Positions 31,990-42,467 are shown, numbered from the stretch's first letter. The stretch is 64,000 nt of DNA from Gammaproteobacteria bacterium (GCA_022712915.1 JAFLJQ010000040.1:1-64000), one strand, 5' to 3'. Numbers and translations are program-made. The notes: generated by a model not told the origin, from the letters alone.

Positions 31990-32730
31990 ATGAGACATAT
32001 GAAATTAACATCGTTAATCATCCTGTCTCTGCTGATATTACTAGCGGCATGTAATCAGCAAACCAATCAGGTATCGCAAAATTTATTACTAATATTTGCC
32101 GATCAGGAAGAAGATGTGGAGCCTTATACGACCCGTATCCTGATAACGCCTGATTATATGCGCTTTGATGATGGTGAGGGTGCAGTGGACTATCTTATTT
32201 TCGACCGCAAACAAAAGACCATATACAACATGGTACAGGAGAGCCAATCCATTACTGTTATCACAGCCCTGCCATCAGATGTAAAGCCCCCCATTAAACT
32301 TAACTTAAGTCATAAAATGGTTGATGACTTGCAGGATGCGCCAACCATGCAGGGTGTTAAACCACAACATCATATTTATATGGCGGATAGGCAAATTTGT
32401 TTTGAAGTGGTGTCCGTGCCTGGTTTTTTACCCGCCTATGTCAAGGCAATGAAAGAATTCAATACTGTACTGGCGAATGACAGTACCGTGACCATGAACA
32501 ATCTACCGGCTGATATGCAAAATGCTTGCAGTCTGGCGAAGAATACTTTTGCACCTAATAGGCATTTTCAGGCAGGCTTTCCCTTGCAGCAATGGGGTCC
32601 GGATGGAAAGCGTTCAGCACTCCTCGATTTCAAAACAGATTACCCGATAGACAAGACCCTATTTGAGATCCCCGTCGATTATCAGCGCGTGAATATTCAG
32701 GACATCCGTGCTAGTTTTTCCAAGCAATAG
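31990..32730 (+). CDS. Putative lipoprotein of unknown function
   Basis: From the ATG at 31990 the protein has 246 residues, with a signal peptide and lipobox LLAAC at about residues 17-21. The mature region is mostly beta: TRILITPDYMRFDDGEGAVDY, then DYLIFDRKQKTIYNMV, with two later cysteines (RQICFE, NACSLA) that could pair. The first segment resembles the DUF4412-like fold of lipoprotein-carrier domains, but I do not assign it. Starts at 31981 (TTG) and 31999 (ATG) are also possible. Confidence 0.7.
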   Translation: MRHMKLTSLIILSLLILLAACNQQTNQVSQNLLLIFADQEEDVEPYTTRILITPDYMRFDDGEGAVDYLIFDRKQKTIYNMVQESQSITVITALPSDVKPPIKLNLSHKMVDDLQDAPTMQGVKPQHHIYMADRQICFEVVSVPGFLPAYVKAMKEFNTVLANDSTVTMNNLPADMQNACSLAKNTFAPNRHFQAGFPLQQWGPDGKRSALLDFKTDYPIDKTLFEIPVDYQRVNIQDIRASFSKQ

Positions 32731-32829
32731 GCACTTTTAAAAATCCACTAAAGCAGTACTGGCTACGTTGCTTTTCGCTTTTTTTTGCCTTGCTAACGCT
32801 ACTTGATTGAATTTATAGAAACACCCTTT
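32730..32829. repeat. Short terminally inverted repeat filling a convergent gap
   Basis: Its left end, 'ggcacttttaaaaatccact', and the inverse of its right end, 'gggtgtttctataaattcaa', match the two ends of the longer repeat at 18929-19145. The 100-bp copy lies exactly between the stops of the lipoprotein gene and lpxH. It can form a long imperfect hairpin and may end transcription in both directions. Confidence 0.6.
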
Positions 32830-33545
32830 TAGTCTACCGCCTCCAGACGACAGCCGTCTGCCTCACACACCAGCACACCACCGGTTTGATACCAATCTGC
32901 CAGCACAATACGCTTGGCGGCCTGATCTTCAAGCTGAAATTCATGCACAGCCGGGCGATGAGTATGACCGTGTATAAGTTGTTGCACATGATGTGTTTGC
33001 ATAGCTTGTTCAACCGCAGCTTGATTTACATCCATGATCCCAGCCTCTTTACCTTGCATTTCGGTCTTACTGATCTGGCGGAGTTTTTGTGCCAGTTCCA
33101 GTCGTTCAGCAGGTGTCTTGTTGAGTAGTTCGGCTTGCCATTGCGGATTTCTAACCATGGTGCGGAATTCTTGATAGGCAATATCGTCAGTACACAGGGT
33201 ATCACCATGCATTAATAATGTAGGGCAACCATAGAGATCAATAACGGTTTCTTCATCAAGTAACTTACCGCCTGTCATGGCCTCAAAACCCTCTCGCATC
33301 AGAAAGTCACGATTGCCATACATGATGTACAGCGGCACGACCTCACTTAAGGCCTTTAATCCGGTAATGGCGGCCTGGTAATCGGGCAGCACCATGTCAT
33401 CTCCCAGCCAGGCCTCAAACAAATCACCCAGAATATAGAGAGCCTCCGCTTGTCGGGCCGGGCCTTGTAGAAAGCGGAGCAATAACGGGGTGATAGTCGG
33501 CCGTTCCTGGCTGAGATGAAGATCTGAAATAAACAGGGTCGCCAT
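32829..33545 (-). CDS. lpxH: UDP-2,3-diacylglucosamine diphosphatase
   Basis: LpxH cleaves UDP-2,3-diacylglucosamine to lipid X and UMP in lipid A synthesis. The 238-residue protein has all metallophosphoesterase blocks: ISDLHLSQERP, LGDLFEAWLGDD, YGNRDFLM, MHGDTLCTDD and HGHTHRPAVH. The length matches gammaproteobacterial LpxH. It follows ppiB by 11 bases, the same gene pair found in E. coli and many relatives. Confidence 0.95.
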   Translation of the reverse strand: MATLFISDLHLSQERPTITPLLLRFLQGPARQAEALYILGDLFEAWLGDDMVLPDYQAAITGLKALSEVVPLYIMYGNRDFLMREGFEAMTGGKLLDEETVIDLYGCPTLLMHGDTLCTDDIAYQEFRTMVRNPQWQAELLNKTPAERLELAQKLRQISKTEMQGKEAGIMDVNQAAVEQAMQTHHVQQLIHGHTHRPAVHEFQLEDQAAKRIVLADWYQTGGVLVCEADGCRLEAVD

Positions 33546-33556
33546 GAGGTAATGGA

Positions 33557-34051
33557 TTATTCCTTAATCTCTACCTTAGTGATAATCACATCTTCCGAGG
33601 GCACATCCTGATGAGCACCATAGGACGTCGTGGCCACATCCTTGATGGCATCGACCACGTCCATTCCATCTGTTACTTCCGCAAACACACAGTAGCCAAA
33701 ACCATCTGATGTTGCTGACTTGAAGTCGAGGAAGGTGTTGTCAGACAGATTGATAAAGAACTGCGAGGTGGCCGAATGGGGACTGGGCGTTCGGGCCATG
33801 GCGATAGTGCCACGGGTATTACTCAGGCCATTACTGGCCTCATTCTGGATCGGTTCTCGATTGGCCTTTTCCTTCATACCCGGTTCCATACCACCACCCT
33901 GGATCATGAATCCATCAATAACGCGGTGAAAAATGGTACCATCATAAAAACCTTCTTTGGCATAATCGATGAAATTTTTCACGGTCTCCGGTGCCTTGTC
34001 GGCAAACAGTGTCAGGCTGATGACGCCTTTGGACGTGTGCATTTTTATCAT
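33557..34051 (-). CDS. ppiB: Cytoplasmic peptidyl-prolyl cis-trans isomerase, cyclophilin type
   Basis: The 164-residue cyclophilin has no signal peptide. It shows the family core [39 protein letters not shown] and [18 protein letters not shown]. The catalytic Arg lies in [11 protein letters not shown]. It should assist folding in the cytoplasm. It is placed between lpxH and a paralogue with a signal peptide. Confidence 0.93.
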   Translation of the reverse strand: MIKMHTSKGVISLTLFADKAPETVKNFIDYAKEGFYDGTIFHRVIDGFMIQGGGMEPGMKEKANREPIQNEASNGLSNTRGTIAMARTPSPHSATSQFFINLSDNTFLDFKSATSDGFGYCVFAEVTDGMDVVDAIKDVATTSYGAHQDVPSEDVIITKVEIKE

Positions 34052-34072
34052 ATTGACAACTCCTGCTGGCTA

Positions 34073-34642
34073 TTAATTACTGACGCGAGCGGCACGCTTG
34101 ATCACAACTGCATCACGAGGCACATCTCTGGGGAATGGTCCAGCCGGTACCGTGGGGATCATTCTAATGGTATCGACTACATCCATGCCCTGTACTACCT
34201 TGCCGAATACGGCATAACCCCAGCCATTTGAAGTTTTGCTTTTGAAGTTCAGAAAATCATTATCAACGACATTGATAAAAAACTGTGCAGAGGCCGAATG
34301 AGGATCGAAGGTTCTCGCCATAGCGATGGTTCCCTTGTCATTTTTCAGTCCGTTGTCGGCCTCATTCATGATCGGTGGATGAGTGTTTTTACGTTCATAC
34401 TTGGGATCAAAGCCCCCCCCCTGAATCATGAAACCTTTGATCACCCGGTGGAAAATGGTATTGATATAATAGCCTTCTTGCACATATTGCAGAAAATTGG
34501 CCACACTTTTAGGGGCCTTGTCAGGGTAGAGTTCAAGAACAATATTACCCTTGTTAGTTTCCAAAATAACTCTGGTTGTGGTGGCCTCTGCCCAACTGGC
34601 GGTACTGAGCAAAAGTAATAATGTAGTGAGCAAATATCGCAT
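34073..34642 (-). CDS. ppiA: Periplasmic peptidyl-prolyl cis-trans isomerase, cyclophilin type
   Basis: From the ATG at 34642 ([20 protein letters not shown]) the protein has 189 residues, with a clear signal peptide cleaved around residue 20. The cyclophilin core shows [39 protein letters not shown] and [16 protein letters not shown]. It is close in sequence to the neighbouring cytoplasmic cyclophilin and is probably a tandem duplicate that gained export. It is divergent from cysS. Confidence 0.9.
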   Translation of the reverse strand: MRYLLTTLLLLLSTASWAEATTTRVILETNKGNIVLELYPDKAPKSVANFLQYVQEGYYINTIFHRVIKGFMIQGGGFDPKYERKNTHPPIMNEADNGLKNDKGTIAMARTFDPHSASAQFFINVVDNDFLNFKSKTSNGWGYAVFGKVVQGMDVVDTIRMIPTVPAGPFPRDVPRDAVVIKRAARVSN

Positions 34643-34796
34643 AGTTTCTATCCTGTTTGTTATTGAAACGCGCACGAATGATAAAGGGTTTGAGTCGGGC
34701 TGCAAAGTATCGGGTAATGATTCCTTTGTTTTTTTGAGCTTGAGGTCGGTTTCAGCTAATCTAGGCCTTTAGCATAATAATGAGTAATCAGCACAT

Positions 34797-36191
34797 ATGT
34801 TGTACGTCCATAATAATCTGACCCGGCAAAAAGAAGCTTTCCAGCCCATCGACCCACAGAATGTTCGCATGTATGTCTGTGGTATGACGGTTTATGACTA
34901 TTGCCATATTGGTCATGCCCGAGTGCTGGTGGTATTTGATGTTATTTATCGTTATTTACGCAAAGTATATGGTGAACAGCATGTCACCTATATCCGTAAT
35001 GTTACCGACATTGACGACAAAATTATTGCGCGGGCCAATGAAAACAAAGAATCTTTTCAGAACTTGACCGAGCGTTTTATCACTGCGATGCACGAGGACG
35101 CAGATTTGTTAGGTGTAATACGCCCGAATGAGGAGCCCCGTGCCACAGTCTTCATGAAAGAGATCATCAACATGATCAAAACACTGGTGGAAGGTGGTCA
35201 TGCCTATGCCGCCAACAACGGTGATGTCTATTATGATGTCAGTAGCTTTGCCAATTATGGCCAATTATCTGGCAAGCAAATGGAGGATTTGCGTGCCGGT
35301 GCCCGCGTGGCTGTTGATGAGGCCAAGCAAGACCCTCTGGATTTTGTGCTGTGGAAAGCCGCCAAACTAAATGAACCAAGCTGGGACTCCCCCTGGGGCA
35401 AAGGTCGCCCCGGTTGGCATATCGAATGTTCAGCTATGTCGACTCACTGTCTGGGCAACCATTTTGATATCCACGGTGGAGGGCTGGATCTACAGTTTCC
35501 ACACCATGAAAATGAAATCGCCCAATCTTGTGCCGCAACCGGGGAGGCCTTCGTCAATGTCTGGCTGCACAATGGCTTTGTGCGGGTGGATGATGAAAAA
35601 ATGTCCAAATCTCTGGGTAATTTCTTCACTATTCGTGAGGTGCTTAAAAAATATGCCCCAGAAGTGGTGCGCTATTTCATTCTCACCAGCCACTACCGCA
35701 GCCCATTAAATTATTCAGACAAACATCTTGATAATGCCAAGTCAGCCCTGACCACCTTATATACCGCCGTGCGCGGTCTGAATGCACCAGAAATTATTGT
35801 GGATAACAAATTCACCAAGCAATTTGAAAAGGCCATGGAGGATGACTTTAATACCTCTGAGGCCATTGCTGTACTGTTTGAGATAGCCAAAGAGATTAAT
35901 CGTCAGCGTGATGCAGCCCCTGAGCAGGCAGCACTACTAGTCAGTCAGTTACGCCAATTGGGGAGTTTGCTAGGTCTGGTACAGGATGATCCTGAGGCCT
36001 TTCTACAAGGTAAAAACCAGATTAGCCAAGATGGATTGAGTGATATTGATGTGAATGAGATAATTAAACAACGAGAGCAAGCTCGTATTGATAAAAATTG
36101 GGCCGAGTCTGATCGTTTACGGGATGATCTCAAGGCACAAGGTATTATACTTGAAGACAGTGGTGGCAGTACGAGCTGGCGTCGAGCCTGA
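34797..36191 (+). CDS. cysS: Cysteinyl-tRNA synthetase
   Basis: The class I synthetase charges tRNA-Cys. The 464-residue protein contains the HIGH-type motif [13 protein letters not shown], zinc ligands in [20 protein letters not shown] and HHENEIAQS, and the KMSKS motif ([10 protein letters not shown]). The C-terminal DALR-like helical part is complete. Length is typical. The lpxH-ppiB-ppiA-cysS order is conserved among gammaproteobacteria. Confidence 0.96.
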   Translation: MLYVHNNLTRQKEAFQPIDPQNVRMYVCGMTVYDYCHIGHARVLVVFDVIYRYLRKVYGEQHVTYIRNVTDIDDKIIARANENKESFQNLTERFITAMHEDADLLGVIRPNEEPRATVFMKEIINMIKTLVEGGHAYAANNGDVYYDVSSFANYGQLSGKQMEDLRAGARVAVDEAKQDPLDFVLWKAAKLNEPSWDSPWGKGRPGWHIECSAMSTHCLGNHFDIHGGGLDLQFPHHENEIAQSCAATGEAFVNVWLHNGFVRVDDEKMSKSLGNFFTIREVLKKYAPEVVRYFILTSHYRSPLNYSDKHLDNAKSALTTLYTAVRGLNAPEIIVDNKFTKQFEKAMEDDFNTSEAIAVLFEIAKEINRQRDAAPEQAALLVSQLRQLGSLLGLVQDDPEAFLQGKNQISQDGLSDIDVNEIIKQREQARIDKNWAESDRLRDDLKAQGIILEDSGGSTSWRRA

Positions 36192-36249
36192 GTAGCGAAT
36201 TATATCGTCTGTCCCTTTTTTGTTGTCACAAAATGAGAAGGAGCAATAA

Positions 36250-36882
36250 ATGGGAAGGCTGATATTGTTGGTTATATGTTTATTTGCTGCACCGCTTCAA
36301 GCAGCAGAACAACAGTCCATGAAAAGTGACACACTCCATATACGCCAATGGAGTGGCTTTGTAAAAAACCTTCTCAAACTGCATGAAAGATTAATCAGTC
36401 AACAAGTTCACGTCATCAAGACCCGCATGGGCGGTAATACCCACTTACCCAATTTTTATAAAGAGTATAAATATATAAATAAAAAAACTGGCCAGGTCAT
36501 TAGCCAGTTGCAATGGGAAAAGGCCTATCCAGACAACCTGCATACAATTAAAGTTTATGTCTACGATGATTACGGCAGGGTGGTGCGTGATTATCGAGCT
36601 ACTTACTTGCCTGACTATCGAGATACACCGAACCAGACGCAGATCAGTTTTCATGTTTATAACGGTTTGTTACGAGCCATTCGCCGTTTTGATGCAACGG
36701 GAACCCGCCTTCTGGAACGGTGTACCGGCAAATTTAATGCCAAAAAAATAAATATCCAATTAAATAAAGGTGAGTTCAACGAAAAGCAATTTTCCAAAAA
36801 GGGTGTTATACAGTCAGATACTTATAAGGAATGTTTCAAAGGTCTGCCAATAGCGACAGGCAAATACCTTATTCCTCAGTAA
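36250..36882 (+). CDS. Secreted protein of unknown function
   Basis: The 210-residue protein has a signal peptide (about 1-18, LQA before AEQQ). The mature part starts with a helix, LHIRQWSGFVKNLLKLHERL, followed by predicted strands (KEYKYINKKTGQVISQLQWE, KVYVYDDYGRVVRDYRATYL). The second segment has the spacing of a single RHS/YD-like or NigD-like hairpin, but not enough to name it. The 'aagga' before the ATG fixes the start. Its 3' end overlaps the PilZ gene convergently by 14 bases. Confidence 0.7.
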   Translation: MGRLILLVICLFAAPLQAAEQQSMKSDTLHIRQWSGFVKNLLKLHERLISQQVHVIKTRMGGNTHLPNFYKEYKYINKKTGQVISQLQWEKAYPDNLHTIKVYVYDDYGRVVRDYRATYLPDYRDTPNQTQISFHVYNGLLRAIRRFDATGTRLLERCTGKFNAKKINIQLNKGEFNEKQFSKKGVIQSDTYKECFKGLPIATGKYLIPQ

Positions 36883-37438
36883 TATCACGATTATGACTCA
36901 GTAAACTGGGTATGCTGCGGGTAGTATGACACTCACTGCAATTATATAAGGGCATAATAGTTGGTGGTGGTACGCCTTCTTGCTGACCAACCAGAACAAA
37001 CCAGCTACGTTGTTCACAGGCAGGGCAAATAAAGCTGGCACCAGCAGGTACTGCGATGCCATGACCAACAGAATCAGAAATAGAATCTTTGTTGTCCACA
37101 ACGGTGTTTTTTTCAACGGAGATGATCGATACACCGACACGATATTGCTGCGCAGCCAGATGCTTGCACCAACGCACCTCAGTTGTCATAACTTCATCGT
37201 CACCCTCAGGGGTTTTAATAACAACTAACAAATTCTGTCCAGACTCTAATGGCTGTTTAATATCAAAGGCTATACCAGCAAGACTGATGTCATGTGAGCT
37301 TGCCTGTATTAAGGTTTGACTAACACCACTAAGTATCATGTGTTCAAGAGGAGAATAAAGCAGATCAATACCAACCCAGGGAAAACGAAATTGTTGGCGT
37401 TGTTCATTGGAAGTCCAATCTTTACCAGGCATCATCAT
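36869..37438 (-). CDS. PilZ domain protein with C-terminal zinc-ribbon-like pairs
   Basis: The 189-residue protein begins with a PilZ domain. The c-di-GMP motifs are RxxxR (NEQRQQFRFPW, about residues 11-21) and D-x-S-x-x-G (SHDISLAGIAFD, about 48-59). The C-terminal 50 residues hold two CxxC pairs (CPACEQ and CSECHT), as in a rubredoxin-like or zinc-ribbon fold. It may therefore link c-di-GMP binding to a metal-stabilised interaction module. It ends 26 bases before the hybrid kinase gene starts its run on the same strand, so the two may be linked in regulation. Confidence 0.82.
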   Translation of the reverse strand: MMMPGKDWTSNEQRQQFRFPWVGIDLLYSPLEHMILSGVSQTLIQASSHDISLAGIAFDIKQPLESGQNLLVVIKTPEGDDEVMTTEVRWCKHLAAQQYRVGVSIISVEKNTVVDNKDSISDSVGHGIAVPAGASFICPACEQRSWFVLVGQQEGVPPPTIMPLYNCSECHTTRSIPSLLSHNRDITEE

Positions 37439-37463
37439 TGTCCATCATTTGAATGTTAAGCCG

Positions 37464-40400
37464 CTAGAATTCATCAATAGTGCGAGTAATCGTTTCCAAT
37501 AGTTGATCACTTGTGGTGTGAGATTTAATAAGTACGGCACTAACCTGCTTTGCAATTTCTGAATCTATATTGTGGGCAGAAAATATTACAACCCCTGGCG
37601 GATTGACCTGACGTTCAATGACTTCCAACAGCTCCAGACCTGAACCGTCGGGTAAACTGATATCAAGCAAGACCAAATCAAACTCTTCCTGTTCAAGAAT
37701 ATTTTTTGAAGCGGATACCGTGCTAGTCCATACCAGTTCACAATCATATTGCAACATCTTGCTGACAATCATGTGAACATCCTGTTCATCTTCAACATGC
37801 AAAACACGAGATAATGGTTTGAGCCCTGCCGCATGTTTAACAGCGTGCTTCAGGCGTGTCTGATCAATGGGTTTGTTTATCCAGTCAATAATACCTACTG
37901 CCCCTCCCCTCAATTTTCGTTTTGCCACATCGGCCTCGATGGAAACCACAATGACTGGCAGATCTCGGGTTTTTTCTTGTTGCCGAAGGGACATCAGCAA
38001 GTCAATGCCGTCTTCATCAGGCAGAACAATATCCAGGGTCATAGCTTCATAATAACCAGCTTGCTCATCAAGTTTTTTACGTGCCTCTGCGGCAGTATAG
38101 GCAACATCTGAATTAAAGCCGGCCTCGGCCAACATACGTTGCAAGAGAGCCACCACATCCGGATCATCTTCGACAATCAGGACGCAGGGCACATGTGTGC
38201 CCTTAAGTTCGACGGGCAGATCGCCAACACTGAAGTCTGATATTAATTCTGGTAACTCAATAAAAAAGGTTGTTCCCACCTGAGTTTGTGAGACAAAATC
38301 AATTAAACCACCATGTTTCTCAACAATCAAACGGGTAATACTCAATCCCAAACCTGTACCACCTTTTTGTCGTGCATCGGTCGAATCATACTGAGTAAAT
38401 TTTTCAAATAGTTTATCGCGAAAACTCTCGGCTATACCTGGGCCATGATCGGAAACAGAAATACGTATGACCCCGTTGTGCCGAGCAAGATTAAGCTCAA
38501 CAGTTTCACCCTTGGGGGAAAATTTTGCTGCATTAGACATCAAGTTATTCATAACCTGCATAAGACGATCATCATCGGCATAAATATATACATTATCCAG
38601 GTTGGCTTTTAGAACAAACCTCACATCGTATTGATCTGCATAGGACTGGTTGATCTGAATGGCTTGTTCTAAAAATGGCTTCAATTCCAGACGATGGAAA
38701 CGGAAGGCCATCATGCCAGATTCTATTTTCTGAATATCAAGAATATCATTAATCAACAACAACAGGCGTTCAGTATTATTGGCAGTAATGGTCAACATGT
38801 CTCTTACTGAAGTGGATAACTCACCCATAGTTCCTGACATAACCAAGCCTAGTGAACCCCGAATTGAAGTTAATGGCGTACGAAGTTCATGACTGACGGT
38901 AGAAATAAATTCATTTTTCATTTTTTCTATTTGCTTTCGTTCGGTGATATCACGTACAACACCGCTATACATGGACTCTCCATCTACCTGCATTTCACTT
39001 ACAGCCAAATCAAGAGGAAAAATGGAACCGTCTTTGCGCTTTCCTTCAACTTCACGACCAATGCCCATAATATGTGCAGTGCCAGTATTAATGTAGTTTT
39101 GCAGATAACTGTCATGCTCTTCATGGTAAGGAGAGGGCATCAGCATCTTGATATTATGTCCTATTACCTCATAGGCGTTATAGCCAAAGATGCGTTCTGC
39201 TGCAGGATTAAATGATTGTACCGTTCCTTCATTATTGATGGTAATAATACCGTCAACCACATTGTTCAAAACAGTTTGCAATCTGGAGGCACTGGCCTGA
39301 ATGGCTTTCTCCGCCTCAACACGTTCATGGATGTCACGCACAGTGCCACTAAACATGCGCTTGTTTTTAAATCTAATTTCGCTTACCGCAAGATCCAGCG
39401 GAAATGTACAACCATTCTTATGCAACCCAGTTACTTGTCGGCCTATACCGATAACCTTCGCCTGCCCTGTCGTGATGTAATCTTTCAAGTAATCATCATG
39501 CTCTTCTTGATAGGGCGAGGGCATCAGCATTTTAACATTTCTGCCAATGAGGTCATCAGCGGCATAACCAAAAATATGTTCACCTGCGGGGTTAATGCTA
39601 TATATTATACCTTCCTCGTCAATGGTGATGACACCATCTATCATTTTTTCAAGAATCGTGCGTTGTTGTTTCTCTGCCTCTTCAGTTTCTTTTTTAGCCA
39701 GCAGAACAGAATAAAGTGCCTGCCGATTTAAGCGATAAAAGGAACTTATAAAAAACACTATCAACAGGATAGTAAGTGTACCGATGCTGATAGTAATGCG
39801 TCGTTGTTGGTATAATGACTGCATGCGGTTTTCAATTAGTGTATTCAGGTTAGCCGTAACATGAATAAATATCTCAGTGCTAAATTCAACTAAAGTGGTG
39901 CCTTCTGCAAACAACATATTCGCATACGACAAAACATTTGCATTGACTTCTTCAAGTGATGTTTTTTTCAAGTATGATTGAAAATCCGCTGCCAGCCTTT
40001 CAAATTCCGTAGATTGTATATTATAAATAGATGAATCCAGAGTGTGCTGCCCTTTAAGTAAATTATGCAATATTGTTTTAAGTGCTATTGCGTGATAATG
40101 AATATCTAGTTCTGATTGTTGTTTGTTGGTATTATTTAATAAAACGTTAATAGCCAGCCCTCGTACCTGGCCAAGATGCTCAATCATTAACGGCAATTGC
40201 TTCACAGCAATATCAACCATATAGTATGCATCCAGGCTAGATTCGAGAATAAGACTACTTTGACTAACAACCATCAAGGATACATTGTAAAGGGTATTAA
40301 TTTGCTCACTGTAAGCATTAAATTGTTTTAATGCCTTGGCGCGATTAGCTGTATTGGTAATTTGCTGATTTAATTGTTGACTCTGGTGCAGGATATTGAT

Positions 40401-40730
40401 TAATGAATCACGGATCGTAAAATCACTTGCGAGCTGTTGTTTAATGAGATGGTTGATTCTGTCTTCAAATATTTGTTGACTTTCTGCAATGTCCCCATCG
40501 TATGATTTAATGTCCGCAAACTGGAACTGACGCATACCACGAATATTTTTTAATGCCAAAGCAGCATGGAATAAATGCTGAATTGCATTCTGACCTTGCA
40601 ATGCATGTTGAGTGGACGTGATGTTTTGGTTCAGCTTACCAATGTAAAAAACCAGTGAGATAATGACAAAAGCCGTTGGGATTGCAGTGGCAAGCAGATA
40701 GCGTCCTACAGAAATTTTTCCCTTATTCAT
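37464..40730 (-). CDS. Hybrid sensor histidine kinase with two FixL-like PAS domains and two receiver domains
   Basis: The protein has 1088 residues from the ATG at 40730. In order it has a membrane helix (about 13-33), a large helical periplasmic sensor region (about 34-300), a second membrane helix, two PAS domains, HisKA (VSHELRTPLTSIRGS, phospho-acceptor His), HATPase (DHGPGI, GTGLGLSITRL) and two receiver domains (LDIVLPDEDG and LDISLPDGSG). Both PAS domains keep the H-D-x-Y...IGIGR pattern with a 20-residue H-to-R spacing, like heme-binding FixL. A separate response regulator is encoded 65 bases upstream on the same strand. A long upstream frame is not used. Confidence 0.9.
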   Translation of the reverse strand: MNKGKISVGRYLLATAIPTAFVIISLVFYIGKLNQNITSTQHALQGQNAIQHLFHAALALKNIRGMRQFQFADIKSYDGDIAESQQIFEDRINHLIKQQLASDFTIRDSLINILHQSQQLNQQITNTANRAKALKQFNAYSEQINTLYNVSLMVVSQSSLILESSLDAYYMVDIAVKQLPLMIEHLGQVRGLAINVLLNNTNKQQSELDIHYHAIALKTILHNLLKGQHTLDSSIYNIQSTEFERLAADFQSYLKKTSLEEVNANVLSYANMLFAEGTTLVEFSTEIFIHVTANLNTLIENRMQSLYQQRRITISIGTLTILLIVFFISSFYRLNRQALYSVLLAKKETEEAEKQQRTILEKMIDGVITIDEEGIIYSINPAGEHIFGYAADDLIGRNVKMLMPSPYQEEHDDYLKDYITTGQAKVIGIGRQVTGLHKNGCTFPLDLAVSEIRFKNKRMFSGTVRDIHERVEAEKAIQASASRLQTVLNNVVDGIITINNEGTVQSFNPAAERIFGYNAYEVIGHNIKMLMPSPYHEEHDSYLQNYINTGTAHIMGIGREVEGKRKDGSIFPLDLAVSEMQVDGESMYSGVVRDITERKQIEKMKNEFISTVSHELRTPLTSIRGSLGLVMSGTMGELSTSVRDMLTITANNTERLLLLINDILDIQKIESGMMAFRFHRLELKPFLEQAIQINQSYADQYDVRFVLKANLDNVYIYADDDRLMQVMNNLMSNAAKFSPKGETVELNLARHNGVIRISVSDHGPGIAESFRDKLFEKFTQYDSTDARQKGGTGLGLSITRLIVEKHGGLIDFVSQTQVGTTFFIELPELISDFSVGDLPVELKGTHVPCVLIVEDDPDVVALLQRMLAEAGFNSDVAYTAAEARKKLDEQAGYYEAMTLDIVLPDEDGIDLLMSLRQQEKTRDLPVIVVSIEADVAKRKLRGGAVGIIDWINKPIDQTRLKHAVKHAAGLKPLSRVLHVEDEQDVHMIVSKMLQYDCELVWTSTVSASKNILEQEEFDLVLLDISLPDGSGLELLEVIERQVNPPGVVIFSAHNIDSEIAKQVSAVLIKSHTTSDQLLETITRTIDEF

Positions 40731-40795
40731 AGCACCTGCTGTCATAATCCCGCTTAAGTTGGTCACCAAATCGTAACATCGCTTAATACCTGATT

Positions 40796-41197
40796 TTAGA
40801 CTAACTCAAAGGCATTCCAGATATCTTTTATCTGTTGCGACAAGGTAACTGGATCAAACGGTTTGGTAATAACATCCAGTACTCCCAGTGTCATATACTC
40901 GCTAATTTCATGTGGCTGTACTTTAGCTGTCATAAAGATAACCGGCAGGTTTTTAAAAGCTTCAAATGTACGAATTTCCTGTAGAGTGGTCGGACCATCC
41001 ATTCCAGGCATCATCACATCAAGAATGACCAAATCAGGTTGGCAGGTCTGGATTATTTTCAGAGCCTCATGCCCGGAGCTACAAACCTCAACATCGAACC
41101 CCCCGATATCACCCAAGGCAACACTAATAATCTTGCGAATATCCGCTTCATCTTCAACGAGCAGAATACTTTTTAGATTTTTGGGTGGCACGGGCAA
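40796..41197 (-). CDS. Single-domain response regulator
   Basis: The 133-residue protein is a CheY-like receiver with acidic pocket residues EDEAD, the phospho-acceptor Asp in DLVILDVMMPGMDGP, the Thr/Lys switch in IFMTAK and VITKPFDPV. It lacks an output domain. The start is a TTG at 41197 or a GTG at 41191; the 'agggagag' upstream suits either. It lies directly before the hybrid kinase gene, in the same direction, and is probably its partner or a phosphate sink. Confidence 0.9.
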   Translation of the reverse strand: MPVPPKNLKSILLVEDEADIRKIISVALGDIGGFDVEVCSSGHEALKIIQTCQPDLVILDVMMPGMDGPTTLQEIRTFEAFKNLPVIFMTAKVQPHEISEYMTLGVLDVITKPFDPVTLSQQIKDIWNAFELV

Positions 41198-41439
41198 ATC
41201 TCTCCCTGAATAAACCGCTTAAAATAAAAGTCCTGCTCAAATTATAGGTTATAAAACATTAAATCTACCAGGATAACGTTGAAATGATACTATTTAAATT
41301 AAAAACTTGAGAGTGTAACTATGCTTATACCTAATCTAGGTGTACTACGCTAAAAAAGCACGGAAACCGGTTAATAACTCCCGAGCTTTATTATTGGAGA
41401 AAATTTTAACGTAACATTAACGTTTACGAAGATCGTGCA

Positions 41440-42297
41440 CTAAATTGTGTGATACAAATCTGCCGCTTCAACTGTATTTTCCAATAAAGTTGCGACCGTC
41501 ATGGGACCAACCCCACCGGGCACTGGTGTGATCCAGCCAGCTTTTTCCTTCGCAATATCAAAATCCACATCGCCTACCAGTTTGCCCTCTGCCGTGCGGT
41601 TGATACCGATATCAATGACTATGGCCCCAGGTTTGATCCAGTCGCCTTTTACAAAGCCGGGCTTACCCACAGCGACAATGACGATATCCGCCCGACTGAC
41701 ATGTGCGGCCAAATTACGGGTAAAACGATGACAGGTGGTAACCGTGGCACCTGCCAGCAACAATTCCAGGCCCATTGGTCGTCCCACATGGTTCGAGGCA
41801 CCCACGACCACCACATCCTGCCCCTGCACTGGCTGACCCGTGCTTTCCAGTAAAGTGATAACCCCACGCGGGGTACATGGGCGTAACAAGGGCATGCGCA
41901 AGGTAAGGCGGCCAATATTATAAGGGTGAAAACCATCCACATCCTTGTCAGCCTGGATACGCTCAATGACCGTTTCGGTATCAATGTGTGCTGGCAGAGG
42001 TAATTGCACGAGGATACCATCAACACGCTCATCTGCATTCAGATCATCGATCAGGGCCAGTAATTCCCCCTGGCTCACTGTGTCAGGTAAATCATGGGAA
42101 AAAGACAACATACCAGCCTCATCGCAGGCCTTGCGCTTGTTGCGTACATAGACCTCAGAGGCTGGGTCTTGCCCGACCAGCACCACCGCCAGACCGGGGG
42201 GGCGAAGACCCTGGCTAAGACGCTCATCAATGCGGTTTTTAACTTTATCACGGGTGGTAGCGGCAACGGCTTTACCATTAATAATCTTGGCGGTCAT
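41440..42297 (-). CDS. folD: Methylenetetrahydrofolate dehydrogenase/cyclohydrolase
   Basis: FolD interconverts methylene-, methenyl- and 10-formyl-tetrahydrofolate using NADP. From the ATG at 42297 (MTAKIINGK) the enzyme has 285 residues. Family segments include [13 protein letters not shown] with the catalytic Lys, [31 protein letters not shown] and [10 protein letters not shown]. The length is typical. The three tRNA genes begin 170 bases away on the opposite strand. Confidence 0.95.
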   Translation of the reverse strand: MTAKIINGKAVAATTRDKVKNRIDERLSQGLRPPGLAVVLVGQDPASEVYVRNKRKACDEAGMLSFSHDLPDTVSQGELLALIDDLNADERVDGILVQLPLPAHIDTETVIERIQADKDVDGFHPYNIGRLTLRMPLLRPCTPRGVITLLESTGQPVQGQDVVVVGASNHVGRPMGLELLLAGATVTTCHRFTRNLAAHVSRADIVIVAVGKPGFVKGDWIKPGAIVIDIGINRTAEGKLVGDVDFDIAKEKAGWITPVPGGVGPMTVATLLENTVEAADLYHTI

Positions 42298-42467
42298 AGA
42301 GAGATTCAGTATATTCGGTTGAAAACAGGTTATTATGATCGCATGAAGCAACAATTCATGCCAATGCTGCATGGGAATAATTGACGTTTTGAGGCTGGGC
42401 TAGTATTATCCCCCGCCTTACTTTCGCCTACAGACATTCTGGTAAGATATGTAGGCTAAGGCAATAA

